Positions 24,029-35,343 of a DNA stretch of 60,000 nucleotides are shown here, one piece after another (positions within the stretch are counted from its first letter, which is position 1; the number at the start of each line of letters is the position of its first letter). The position numbers and the translations under genes are program-made. Origin of the DNA: Strigamia acuminata. Its lineage: Eukaryota; Arthropoda; Chilopoda; Geophilomorpha; Linotaeniidae. The DNA lies in contig OX442314.1 in NCBI GenBank assembly GCA_949358305.1, positions 27,329,118 to 27,389,117 on the forward strand. The letters run 5' to 3'. Under the pieces are notes generated by a model. It was not told the DNA's origin, did not search any database, and worked only from the letters and a program-made list of their open reading frames with translations.

Positions 24029-24342
24029 AAACCAAAACTCCTAACATTGAATTGACGCTTATTCTGGTTGTTTTAACGTCGTTTTAACGTCCGGCCATAT
24101 TGTGCAGGTAGGTAAATTACAGTACCAAATTTTGAGAGGATTACTAAGTGACTAAAGAAAATTAATTGGCGGTTTCGCCATTAGAATTGCAAGGTGTGGA
24201 TAAACGTGTAGATATGGGTAGATATGGAAACGTTATAGATATTGAATTGGTCGATATCAAAACAGTGAGATTGTTTGCATTTGTCACCTATCGTAATCAT
24301 AATCAATATCTCATACTTGGGGTGTCATGACCATGTCAAGAA

Positions 24343-24345
24343 CAC

Positions 24346-24408
<63 letters not shown>

Positions 24409-24417
24409 CTTATTTAA
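24343..24417. repeat. (TTTA)n microsatellite just before the gene C start
   Basis: About 18 copies of TTTA immediately upstream of the ATG at 24420. It opens an artificial frame with an LIYLFIYLF repeat that should not be read as protein. Confidence 0.9.
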
Positions 24418-24419
24418 GC

Positions 24420-26103
24420 ATGGTGTCTGTGCTACGTTATCGCGGATATGGACTTACTCCTCTGTCTGCGTTCGGGGATGAACAGCAAGGACTTTCACCT
24501 CACAAAAACGGCATCAGACGGCTGGATCCTACGGATAAAAGACGACGTCCGAGTTTTTTTGCATCATCAGTTTCGGACACAGGTACTGTATTGCCGTGCT
24601 TTTAGTGGCGTGCCACTATAAATGAGACAAAAAAATTAATTAATTAGAATCTTTTGCAAGGTGTTTTCATTTTTTTTTCTGGTGGTAATTGAGAAACCAG
24701 TGAAAGAAACTTTCAAAATTTTCCTTAATTAATTTTTTTACTCAACTATTTTTAATTTTAATTTTCCATTTGTTTTTTTTTAAAGATGTTGATGTGGTTA
24801 AATACGAAGTTCGAGTAACTACTGGGAAAAAAAAGGGGGCTGGAACTGACGCAAATGTTTACATATCGTTTTTTGGGACCAATGGCGAAGGTGAAAAATT
24901 ACAACTGGCCAAAACATCCAAAAGTACATTCCAACTTGGAGGAACTGATTGCTTCATAGTGGATCTGCCTGTTGGTTTAGGAGAACTGACCAAGGTAAAC
25001 AAAACTATAATTTCTCTTTCCCTTTCAAATTTTTAAAATACAATGTACTCTGTATAGCCACAGCGTTGTCCGGACAGGTTTGGAGGTCCCGACCTATACC
25101 CTGCAATGTTAAATCCCTTCTCCCGTCCGGACAGCTTGTTAGTTCGGACAACTTTCTGGGACACAGAGCACACTGTAATGATTTATAACAGCGTTTCCCA
25201 AACTAAAGGTGGAAACACAAGGGAGCGGGTAAAATTTAAAAGCTTGCTTTTACTTGAAAAAGCGGCTAAAAACTCGCCCGCTTGAACAAACACAAGCTTG
25301 CGTTTTTATTCAAAGCTTTATTTTGAAGCGAACTTGTACTCACCCGCTCCGATCAAACTGAGTTTGATTTACCAGCTTCAAGCTTGCTGGTGTTCTGGTC
25401 ATGTGACTTTGACAGCCAATCAGAATGGTGAGGAAATTCTTGGAGGAGATTTTGGCGGGAATTTCTGGCTAGCTACCTAGCTAGCTTGAGTTTTCCAGTT
25501 AAGGTGGTAAGCCAAATGCGGGTCAAGTGAGCTTGTAAATGACTCCCTCTTTAAACTTGTAGTAGCAAGCTTTGGAATTTTACCCGCTCCCTTGTGTTTC
25601 CACCTTAAGTCATTTTTTGTTTACAATTGAATGGTCGTTGGGTGCTCTTTTTGAAATTTATTTTCAGAGGCAATCTTATGCTTCCCTGCACGTATGGGGA
25701 AATGGACACTTATTCTCTGCACTACGTGTTATAAATATCTGCACTTGCCACCAAGTGAATTGTGTTCAAAACTGTGCTAACCTCTAAACCAATCTATCAC
25801 TAGCTCTGCATTGGACATGACGACACTGGCTTGAATGCAGCGTGGCTCTTGGATTGTGTTCATGTCACTAACCGGAAAACTCTGGTGTCGACGGTTTTTC
25901 TTTGCAACGAATGGTTGGATAACAAACACGGCACATCTCGCGAGCTTAAACCATTGCAAGTGGGTTCATGTGAAGGTGCTACCTCAATCAACACGACCAC
26001 CAGTAGGAACCATTCCGCGCAAGTCAAACATACATTTTGGCACAAACTTAAGGAAATTAAAAAAGTGTTTACATTTTTAACGCCAAAAAGCTGGGGAAAA
26101 TAA
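24420..26103 (+). CDS. PLAT gene C: single PLAT-domain protein with a divergent basic tail, 223 aa
   Basis: Exons 24420-24582, 24786-24994 and 25804-26103. The start is set by homology (MVSVLRYRGYG) rather than the longer frame through the TTTA repeat. The PLAT core reads YEVRVTTGKKKGAGTDANVYI, LGELTK, LCIGHDDTGLNAAWLLD and FLCNEWLD. Exon 3 is 100 codons instead of 67-69. The acidic TQTDED ending of A and B is replaced by a Lys/Phe-rich tail ending KSWGK. The HVDLSSIILETDI segment of exon 1 is also replaced. It is thus the most diverged small member. Intron 2 contains a 399 bp MITE (25207-25605). Confidence 0.85.
25207..25605. mobile_element. PIF/Harbinger-like MITE, TAA duplication
   Basis: Ends AGGTGGAAACACAAGGGAGC and its complement; flanked by TAA on both sides (25204-25206, 25606-25608). 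A same-size relative in opposite orientation is at 37249-37648, flanked by TTA. Confidence 0.82.
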
Positions 26104-26990
26104 TTTTTGAATGCATTTTTACCAGTTTCAACAAGGGAAAGCGGAAGGCGCATTTATTAAGTCATTTAAACTTGTTTACATTTTTTAAACCAGTCTAAAT
26201 TTAAGATTTTACATGTAAATTTTTATATTTAGGCTGCACTTAGTGCAATTTTTTTTCGATAATTATTGTCACTTATTACACTTCTAATCTGACTTTTTAA
26301 ATCGAAAAACCGATTCTCTCGATTATCTCGATTTTCCTTGGCGGAAATGACGCAAAACGAGCCATATTTTTGAGAATCGGATTCTCGAAAAACCGATTTT
26401 TATAATCCACGTGTGGGAGGGATTCTTTGGATTTTGACCCGATTTCAACTCGTTTTTCTCCAATAGAAGAGTGGTTTTATGATGTAAACTCAAATATAAT
26501 AATTTTATTATCCAAATGTGGTTGTAAATTTTTTTTTGGCTGAAATGAACTTCAAGGGTTGAAAAATCGATGTCTACTCACTTAATTGCATTTTATTTTT
26601 TTCCTTTCTTGAAGGAAACGTAAATTGATGATGTCTCTATGCACTCTAACCACCAATGTAAATAGTTTTTGTTTACGGTCTATATTTGATTAAATTTTTT
26701 ATTTTTGCATTTAATTGCAAATAACTCTTTAAATTTTTAAAATACTTTTTATTGCTTAATTCTATTGATTCTGTCGTATTTTTTATGTGACATTCTCATT
26801 AATTTTATTTTATATTACACATACATGTATCATAAAATCTTTTTCATTAAACTTTTCAAATTATATGTTTCTCTTTTCAAATGTTTAGTTTTTTTCTCTT
26901 TTTTAATTTAATTTTGTGACAACTAGTCTTCTAAGTTAAAAAGTAGTAATTTTAATTGATTTTTGTACCGGGAAATGAAATATCGAGTTT
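26104..26990. other. Spacer between genes C and D
   Basis: AT-rich with no gene. An inverted-repeat stretch at about 26300-26405 (AATCGAAAAACCGATTCTC / GAATCGGATTCTCGAAAAACCGATT) looks like a degenerate MITE. Confidence 0.5.
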
Positions 26991-26991
26991 T

Positions 26992-27005
26992 GTATCTACG
27001 ACAAC
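26992..27005 (+). promoter_or_regulatory. Degenerate X-box-like motif, gene D
   Basis: GTATCTACGACAAC at the position equivalent to the X-boxes of B, C and E. It is followed by GAGCCAAACCCAGCTCTAACAT and a donor after 27080. The core is weaker than in the others. Confidence 0.35.
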
Positions 27006-28022
27006 GAGCCAAACCCAGCTCTAACATACCATGGACACAACTAATCTGGATTTCGTAACTTCATCTTGCTATCTGGGCAGGTAGGTGCAAATAATCGAGG
27101 AAAACACTAAATTTCACAGCCACAACTACAATCACAAAGTGCACTGCACGACATTATCGCAACTTTTGTTCAAATTGTATCACACAACCTCATACATTCT
27201 GTGTGACAATTTGCCGCTGTGTGCCGCAAGTTGACAGATTTCTATTGACGTTTTCGACAAACATGGACGCAGATTGAAATTGGCATTAATTTACCATTAC
27301 CAATAGATCAAAAAATTAATTTCTATCCCATAAAGTACACAATATTTTGTCAGTAATTAATTTATTCACCCAAAAAGTGCAATTTTTCTCCAATTCTGTT
27401 TTTACATGGTCTTTTCTACACGATTTTGATTTAACTCGATCTATAAAAATAAATTCAATTCCGTTTTTAGACGATTTCTTTTGATTTAACACCTTTTTAT
27501 AAAGATACAAGTAGCTGCAATCAAATAATCGTGTCTTAAATGTTTTTGATGTTTGTGTGTTTGTTTTTGAATCGTTTAACACCACAAAAAAATCAAAACA
27601 CTTATAACACACATTACAACATGCAGCTAGTAGGCGCATTCAATAACTCATAAACGGTCGTTTAAACCCGTTTAAACAAACTTTTAAATAAGATTTTCGT
27701 TTAAAAGCTCATTTAAATGGGTGAAAACGGGCTGAAAATAAACAGGTCGTTTAAATCTCCGCGTTCCGAGTTTTTTGGGTCTCGTTGGCATCCATCTTGG
27801 ATTTCCGTCAGATCGGTCGCAACCATCTCGATCGTATGTACAATTCTGAAGCAGTTATTGTTTGTTTAGAGTAAACAACAATAATGATCATCACTATGGG
27901 CTGGAAACAATAGAAAAAAGCGAGGAAAGCAAACTCTCTCTCGGAAAAAAATACCCGTATGCGACTTGCGTACAGAAACTCCGTGATTAATTTTACTTTC
28001 CCTACCTGTTTTATTTTAAAGT

Positions 28023-28761
28023 ATGTCGACGGTGGTACATTACCGCGGTTGTGCATTTCACACCTCTTCAGAAGCGAGAGCAAGACGTTCAACATCCCGA
28101 AACCACCTCAGGGACCTCGTGCCTGCAAAGAGGACACACGTCGACCTCAGGTCTATTATTTTGGAAACTGACATCACTGGGCGTAAACCAGGTATACAAC
28201 AATCCATTAGTCTTCCAATGCCATTAATAATTAACAAATCGATTATTTAAAATATCTTTTATTGATTTTTATATTTCTACAGATCCAGCTAAGGTTCAAT
28301 ATGAGATTCGAGTAGCAACTGGAGATACCTTTGGGGCTGGGACCGATGCAAATGTTTACGTAGTGGTTTTTGGAACAAATGGCGACTCTGGGACGTTACA
28401 ACTCACGTCGAAATACACAAATTTATTTGAACGTGGTAAAACGGATTGTTTTATAATAGATGCACGTGCGGATTTGGGAGAGTTGACGAGGGTAAGATAC
28501 AAATCTTTCGTCTTATCTAGTCATTGATTTTTATATTTCAAAATTTTTAACTAGCTTCACATTAAACACGATGACACCGGTTTCGGCGCCGCTTGGCTCT
28601 TGGATTCTGTGTTTATCACCAACCTGGAAACTGAGGCATCGTACATTTTTATTTGCAACGAATGGTTAGACAACGAACACGGAACATCTCGGGATCTTCG
28701 TGCAATGCCGGAGGATTGTGAAGACGAGTTTGGTGGTGGCACAGAAACCGATGAAGACTAA
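28023..28761 (+). CDS. PLAT gene D: single PLAT-domain protein, 194 aa
   Basis: Exons 28023-28191, 28283-28491 and 28555-28761, with very short introns (91 and 63 bp). N-terminus MSTVVHYRGCAF and HVDLRSIILETDITG; PLAT core YEIRVATGDTFGAGTDANVYV, FERGKTDCF, LHIKHDDTGFGAAWLLD and FICNEWLD; C-terminus acidic, GGGTETDED. It may have an N-terminal extension: the upstream exon ending at 27080 holds an ATG whose frame joins this exon in phase through an acceptor just before 28022, adding about 17 residues. Compact and transposon-free, so it probably shows the ancestral layout of the small genes. Confidence 0.9.
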
Positions 28762-29622
28762 AAGATAGGTTGCTTGTATTGTAATAATGTAGTACAGATG
28801 AATGAATTCTGATTTTACCCAAGCATTTAGGCCTACCTTTTATTTTTATTTTTATTTTTTAATTTTACTTGGAATCTTTTAGAAAGGCGGCTTTAAATTA
28901 TTAATTTTTATGTATTGTCTGTCTGTATGTTATTTCTTGTGTACGTTGGTCTGTTTTTTTCTTTTCTTATCATACAAGATCTTGTTACTGTGCGTTTATT
29001 CATTGTAAGTACACGCAACATCATACACTACTGTAAGTTTTATTAGTCCTTGGGAAATGAGGCGCAAAATTGGTCACTCTGGGCCCTGCGTTATGTCATT
29101 TACATTAATCATTGCTAAATGCTACTGTTGCTAAGTCTTTATAATAACTGGTAAACAAATAAAAATTCTATTAATATTTATTGAAAAAAATTTTTAAATA
29201 AAGTCAATTCAATGGCGAAAAGCGTTTATTTAACTATCTACACAGGAAGTGCAACTTGAATTGATTATGCCTCCATCTATCATTATCCATTGTAAATATA
29301 ACTATTGCAACCCGTATTTAAATATTAAAATAATAATTATGGTATGCGTCACAATATATATCGAATGTTTAATTTATAATTTACTATATTATATAATTTT
29401 GTTCAATTTTTAATGAATTCCATTAACTATAACTATAATTAACTCTACAAAATTACGACATTAAGTTACAAACATTTGTGTGAAACTTTAGCAATTATCT
29501 TTTTACTTTCCACACATTTCTTTTAGAATTATTTTTTTTGCGGTTTGTGCAAACTCATGTTTATTAAATTCACAGTCATCGATTTTTAAATAAAACCGAA
29601 AGAGAAAAAGTATTGAATTATC
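28762..29622. other. Spacer between genes D and E
   Basis: AT-rich with no gene. AATAAA-type motifs near 29155-29165 are the probable 3' end of gene D. Confidence 0.5.
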
Positions 29623-29636
29623 GTTGCTATGGCAAC
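29623..29636 (+). promoter_or_regulatory. X-box (RFX) palindrome, gene E
   Basis: GTTGCTATGGCAAC, differing by one base from the perfect palindromic X-box GTTGCCATGGCAAC. It lies 87 bp before the conserved 5' exon donor (after 29723). Known biology: RFX factors bind this motif in ciliary gene promoters. Confidence 0.65.
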
Positions 29637-30116
29637 AAGCCAAACCCAGCCCTAACATAACATGTGACTACACTTGACACTATTACTCTGTATTTTTTAC
29701 CACCATCTTTCCATTTTGTGCAGGTAAGTGAACAAAATTACAAATTCTAGATGCTGCAGATAAGCATTATACATTACTGAATTATTTTTTTTCTAGTTAC
29801 TGAGTACCTAAATACACCAGAACTCGTTTATACTGGTGGTTAATGAAACCATGTGGATCTGTCATTAATTCAACTAATGTGTTAAGTCATCATTAATTTT
29901 TCATAATAAAGTTTCTTTATTTCTATGACCACGCCTAAACATCTAACTGAATAACACTCTAATTTTGGATGTGTGAAGTGCATTGACAAGTAAACAAACT
30001 TGTTTATAAATTTTTCAACTCCAAAAGATTTATTGTTTAATCATTTTTTAGTGTATAGACCAAGGTCAGCATATTATGCACGGCCCACTAAACTTTTTCA
30101 TGTGTCTAAAGTGGAC

Positions 30117-33100
30117 ATGAATGACTTTTTCCAACCACAAATACTTTCAGCTTCTAAAACAAATGGTTTATGAAACCAATTTATCATTCTTACTATTAAA
30201 AAATGACATTTTTATTATTTTTAGTAAATAGATACCAGTTTAAAGGATCAGCTAGTGATATACCTCAACAGTATAGAAAAAAGGTTTTTTTAAATTTATT
30301 ATATTATATTTTATTTATTTATATCACACATATGATTGCAGGCTTTTGGCATTGAAGATGGAAGTGGAAAAATTGATTATGAAGTGACTGTAAGAACTGG
30401 GCAACAGGAGCTGGCAGGAACAACTGCCAATGTAAATAAGTAAAATGTGATTAACAAATTAATTGACTATATATTAACTGCCTAAAGATGTGGACTTCAT
30501 TCAACCATTGAATAATACAAATAATTTAAATTGTATTTTTTTTTTTTAAATTCTAGGTGTACATGAAATTAGTTGGCAAATATGGGACAGTAGCAAAACA
30601 AAGGTTAAAGGTGATGAGTTTTCCTCATGGGTCAGTTCGGATTTGTAAGATACATGGACCTGAAATTGGAGATTTAAAATGTGTACTGGTGGAAGTAAGT
30701 TATGGAAATTATTTTTTTAAAAAAATTGATTACATTTTGTAATTATTTAGAGTGATGCATTTGATGAAAAGGACTGCTGGTTTATTGTTGACATTTTAAT
30801 ACACAATTGCAATACTAATCAGACATGGCACATTCCATGCCACTCTTGGCTATCATTATGGAGAGGTGATGGACGAGTATCAAAGTTTTTTACTGCTAAA
30901 AGTTACCAGTCAGCACATTTTACTGAGGTTAATAGCTTAGGTAATGTTTTATGGCAACTTTTCAAATATTTTTAAATACATTTACTGAATTTATTTCTTA
31001 GATTATGAAATAACAACAGTGACGGGCACAATAGCAATGGCTGGAACGAGTGCCAATATATTTTTGACACTGTATGGTGAAAAGTTTGTGAGTCCTAAAA
31101 TACATTTGGTGTGCAATGACGGAGATTGTTTCCGGCGCGGAAAACAAGACAGTTTTTTTGTCCGTGCTCCGAATGTTGGATATTTAAAGCAAATCAAAAT
31201 TGAGCATGATAATTCGGGAAATTCTCCGAGTTGGTATTTGGAAAAGGTCAGTTTCAATTTATACATTTGTGGTAAATTAAATGATTGTCAGAACCCAATT
31301 TCAGTGCAGAGTTTTCTATTGCAGCGCAGCTCCGTGTATTGCAGTGAAGCGCTGTGTATTGCAGCGCAGCTCAGTGTATTGCAGCGCAACTCAGTGTATT
31401 GCAGCGCAGCTCAGTGTATTGCAGCGCAGCTCAGTGTATTGCAGCGCAGCTCAGTGTATTGCAGCGCAGCTCAGTGTATTTCAGCATAGCTCAGTGTATT
31501 GGACTGCAGTACAGGGTGTTGCAGTGTGTTGCAATGCAAAGTGATCTGATGCAATGTGATTTTTCCGAGAACTTGAACGTTGCAAATGAAAATCGATTAT
31601 TTTCTATACAAAACTAAGATTTATTCGAAACCATTTGAACCTAAATCTTTCTATTCCTGTTGACCTTATTTGGAGCAAAATCAGGAAATGATAAATAAAT
31701 GTTGGGCTAACAGTAAACTTGGCACTGCAACAATATTTTTTTTTGGAATTCTATTTCAGTCAATGATAAATTAAATGATTTCTTATTATAATTACAGGTT
31801 ATAATTACAGATTTGGATAAATCTAAAATATTCACATTTAACTGCAATAATTGGTTAGCTGCAGATAAGGGAGACACCTCCATAACCAGATATCTTCGCT
31901 TATCTAAAGAAAGTGCTGAAAATGAGGGTAATTTTATATTATTTAACAATTTTTTTAAAAACAGACATTAATTTAAAAAAATAATTTTTAATATTCATCA
32001 GTTGAGAATTACAGAATCGATGTATTGACTGGCAGTCAAATTGGTGCTGAAACCGACTCCAAAGTGTATATTTCTTTATTCGGTCAATACGGAGAATCCG
32101 GAGAGCATATATTAGAAAATGGTATAAATAGTTTCCAACGAGGGAGGTATTTAATTATAAAATCTATTTATATTATTATTTATGATTGATGACGTTTCTT
32201 TTATAGTTTAGGCCAATTTTTCATCACTACGCCATCGTTGGGAACGATCCGTCGCATTAAAATCCGGCACGACAACAACGGCATCGTCAATCCCAGTTGG
32301 TTTCTTGAAAAAGTGTCGATCGAGAACATGAAAACAAACACTACCTACGAGTTTCATTGCCACAGATGGTTGTGTGAAACCAGAGGAGATGGCAAAATCG
32401 AAAGACACTTAGTTTTACATTCAACCGAGTTTTGCGAAACTACATCCCCTGGTAAAATATAGACCTATACAGAGTGTACAGACCCAAATATAGGATGCTA
32501 TATGTAAGGGTCCCATTTATTGGCCCACTAAATTTCCTTGGATTCCCACTAAAAAAAAACTAAATCTTCCACTAACTGACTTTATCACTAAATTAATTTT
32601 TTTGTTCCACTATTTTAACTAAACCCAAATAAACTAATTTTCCTATGTAACGCAGAATAATCAAGCGCGTAAGAAATTGAGCGGTTGTGCAACTGCGGTT
32701 ATTCAAGCGTGCAAATCACTTATTTGCGGTTATGCAACCGCAGATGCAAGTAACCTGCGGTTAGTCAACTTCAGGTGTTTGCTGTAATTCAACCCAACAT
32801 TTTAAAAAAAATTTGGTTATTCAACCCTTTGTACATATTTTCACAGACTGTTGTGCAGGAAAGCCTTTTATTCACACTTCTAAATGTTTTTTTTTATTTT
32901 ATTTTTTTTTTAGTGTATTTATACACTGTGAAAATTTCGACTGGAGAAATGACCAATGCAGGAACCACTTCATCCGTGTTTATCATTTTGTACGGAGGCG
33001 TTGATGGTCAAGAATCTAGTGGCAAAATATGGCTAAATAGAGGAAAATTCAAACGTGGCTGTTCAGATATATTCGATGTTGAACTTCCTGCTTTATTAAG

Positions 33101-34722
33101 TCCATTGTCGCGGATAGCGGTTGGTCACGACAATGTTGGGACATCTCCATCTTGGTACTTGGTCTCGGTAAGTTAGTGATACAATAACACTTAAAATAAT
33201 CAATAGCACGTATTTTTTTTTGGGAATCTGTTAGGTGGCCGTCAGTTGTTTGGACACTGGAATCGAGCAGTTTTTCCCAAGTCGTCAATGGTTGGCGCGG
33301 AGTCATGGCGACCGTGCCATTTGTCGAGAACTATATGAAGATATTAAGTTACAGCGAAGCAGGAAAAAACGTGATATTGAGGACTTGTAAACAGCCAAAA
33401 TTAGCACTTAGAAAATAATTTTTCTTTGCACTTTGCAGTTATTCCTTGGATGGTTACAATTTATACGGGATGTCAATTGGGATCGGGCACCGATTCCGAT
33501 GTGCATTTAGTTCTGTATGGTGAGAAAGGGAAAACTGACCATTTGAATCTTTGGAACGATTCAAAGAATTTCCATCTGGGAGCTGCTGATCAATTCCAGT
33601 TGGCTACAAACGATGTTGGAACGCCAACTAAAATCAGAGTTTGGATCAATAATGATGATCTTGTTAGTGGATGGTATTTAGAAAAGGTAGGAAACTTTAA
33701 TGGTTGTTGATTGATTTTATTGCAGAGATTTTCTTTTACCAAATAGGTGGAATTTTCCAATAAGTTGACCATGCAAACCTACGTATTTTATTGTAATCGT
33801 TGGCTGTCGAAAACAAAAGATGATGGCCGAATACTTCGCGAGTTTCCAGCCGAAGGTCCTGGCATCCACAATCGTTTATCGAGTCAGTTAATTTGGATTG
33901 GAGTTTGAGCGATACCAATATTTTGTTACCTTCCATGTAAAAAAAAAAACTTTAATTTTTAATTATCAAAATATAAGCATTTTTATATGATTTTTTGAAA
34001 ATTTGGGGGGGGGATTTCAGTTTTGTTACGTAATTAGGGGGCGGGAGGTTCGGGAATTTAATACGAACATGTTACAGAGGGGGGAAATTTCCAAATTTAG
34101 CGTTACGTAATTTATGGACGGCCCCTAATTATGTTATCCTTCAAACCCTAATTCGATCATGGGTTATTTTATTTAAATGTATCGTAGAAGAAGAAATAAG
34201 AAGAAATATTTCTTTTCCTTATCAGTTGTACAATATTCAACTCTGGTGTACACGGGTAACGAATACAATGCTGGATCTGTAGCAACTGTTAGCATCTGTA
34301 TCTATGGTGATTTAGGAGACAGTGGTCAAAGAGTTTTGCAATCAGCAAATGAAGGCAGCAAGTTTGAAAAGGGACAAGTAAGTACTGATTACATTACATA
34401 CTCAACCAAATTGACCTGATCAAATTCATGCTGAAAACATTGATTTAGGTTGAAGAATTCAGCCTTGAAGCAGTGTACTTGGGTAATTTGTATCAAGTAA
34501 CCATTAAACATGAAACAAACAGACCAGGAGAAGGATGGTACCTGGAGAAGATTATCATTTGGCCATCAAACAGGGAGCCACAAACAAAAACAATTTTTTT
34601 ATGTAACAGGTAAAGAAACTTCACTTTGAAATACCAAAAATGAAAAATACCTAACTTTTCTGCTTCAATATTTTAGTTGGATAAACAATGAAGAGAAGGA
34701 TTTATTCCCTCTTCAAACATGA
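30117..34722 (+). CDS. PLAT gene E: multi-PLAT (LOXHD1-like) protein, about 807 aa
   Basis: Sixteen exons: 30117-30165, 30225-30283, 30342-30431, 30557-30694, 30751-30940, 31002-31246, 31798-31927, 32002-32146, 32207-32451, 32914-33167, 33235-33370, 33439-33686, 33747-33882, 34226-34377, 34449-34609, 34677-34722. Six consecutive PLAT domains begin at YEVTVRTG, YEITTVTG, YRIDVLTG, YTVKISTG, VTIYTG and STLVYTG. Most close with a W-L/I signature such as HSWLSLWRGDG, NNWLAADKGD, HRWLCETRGDG, RQWLARSHGD and NRWLSKTKDDG. No catalytic lipoxygenase domain is present, so it resembles LOXHD1, a stereociliary all-PLAT protein. The first exon (ATG at 30117) is inferred from phase. The donors after 33370 (C|GTGATA) and 33882 (A|GTCAGT) are weak but give equal 136 nt exons. 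If the first donor is not used, translation stops at 33388-33390 after the fourth domain. Confidence 0.82.
31308..31520 (+). repeat. 20 bp minisatellite in a gene E intron
   Basis: About ten copies of TGTATTGCAGCGCAGCTCAG; the central copies are identical and the outer ones diverged. It lies just after the donor at 31247 and keeps open frames in several phases, which are artefacts. Each unit contains TTGCAG, resembling a splice acceptor. Confidence 0.9.
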
Positions 34723-34927
34723 AGAAAATGTCTCATTTTTATTTTTTTTTACTACCGGTAGCCTGGTTGAAAAAGTTGTTTACACACCTTCTGTGTCACT
34801 ATTGCTTAAGTCAATATTAGACTATGGTTTGTGCAATTTGATCACATTTTTTTCAGATACAACCTGCATAACTTGTGTAAATAATTGTAACATTTGTAAA
34901 ATATTGCATAATTCATTTAAAAACAAC

Positions 34928-35343
34928 TATCGTACTGCCTCATTTAAACGCCCAGGTGTTTAAATTTTTTTTGGGCCGACCCGCCAGGCGGTAATTTGAA
35001 ACCAGGCGTTTATTTGAACCAGGTGTTTAACCAGAAAAATAGTCCAAAATAAATTTTTGGGAAAACAAAGTAGCAAAAACAAATTTTTTTTTGGAAATAA
35101 ATTTTTAATTTTATAATTTGCAATCATCTACACATCCCATTTAGTTAATAAGTGATCAGAAACAGCAAAGGCACCCGGAAAGTGCCAACAATTGCAGCAG
35201 CATCAATTTTTGTGCGGCACTTCAGAAACGTTTTGTAGACGTAATTGGCCATTCCCCGTTTGCCCAGCGCCAAATTGAAACCCGGCGTTAAAACGGGCCC
35301 GGCGTTCGAATGAATCCGGGCGCTTAAATGAGGCAGTGCGGTA
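34928..35343. mobile_element. TA-flanked MITE (CGTACTGCCTCATTTAAACGCC ends)
   Basis: Inverted ends TATCGTACTGCCTCATTTAA and TTAAATGAGGCAGTGCGGTA, with GC-rich subterminal CCCGGCGTT blocks. Related to 9535-9887. Directly downstream of gene E. Confidence 0.78.

Noticed and set aside
24275-24481. Frame encoding an LIYLFIYLF repeat fused to gene C start
   Set aside because: It is a translated TTTA microsatellite; homology sets the true start at 24420.
31019-31617. Long frames through the 20 bp minisatellite
   Set aside because: The exon ends at the donor after 31246; the rest is repeat translation. A 20 bp unit stays open by chance in several frames.
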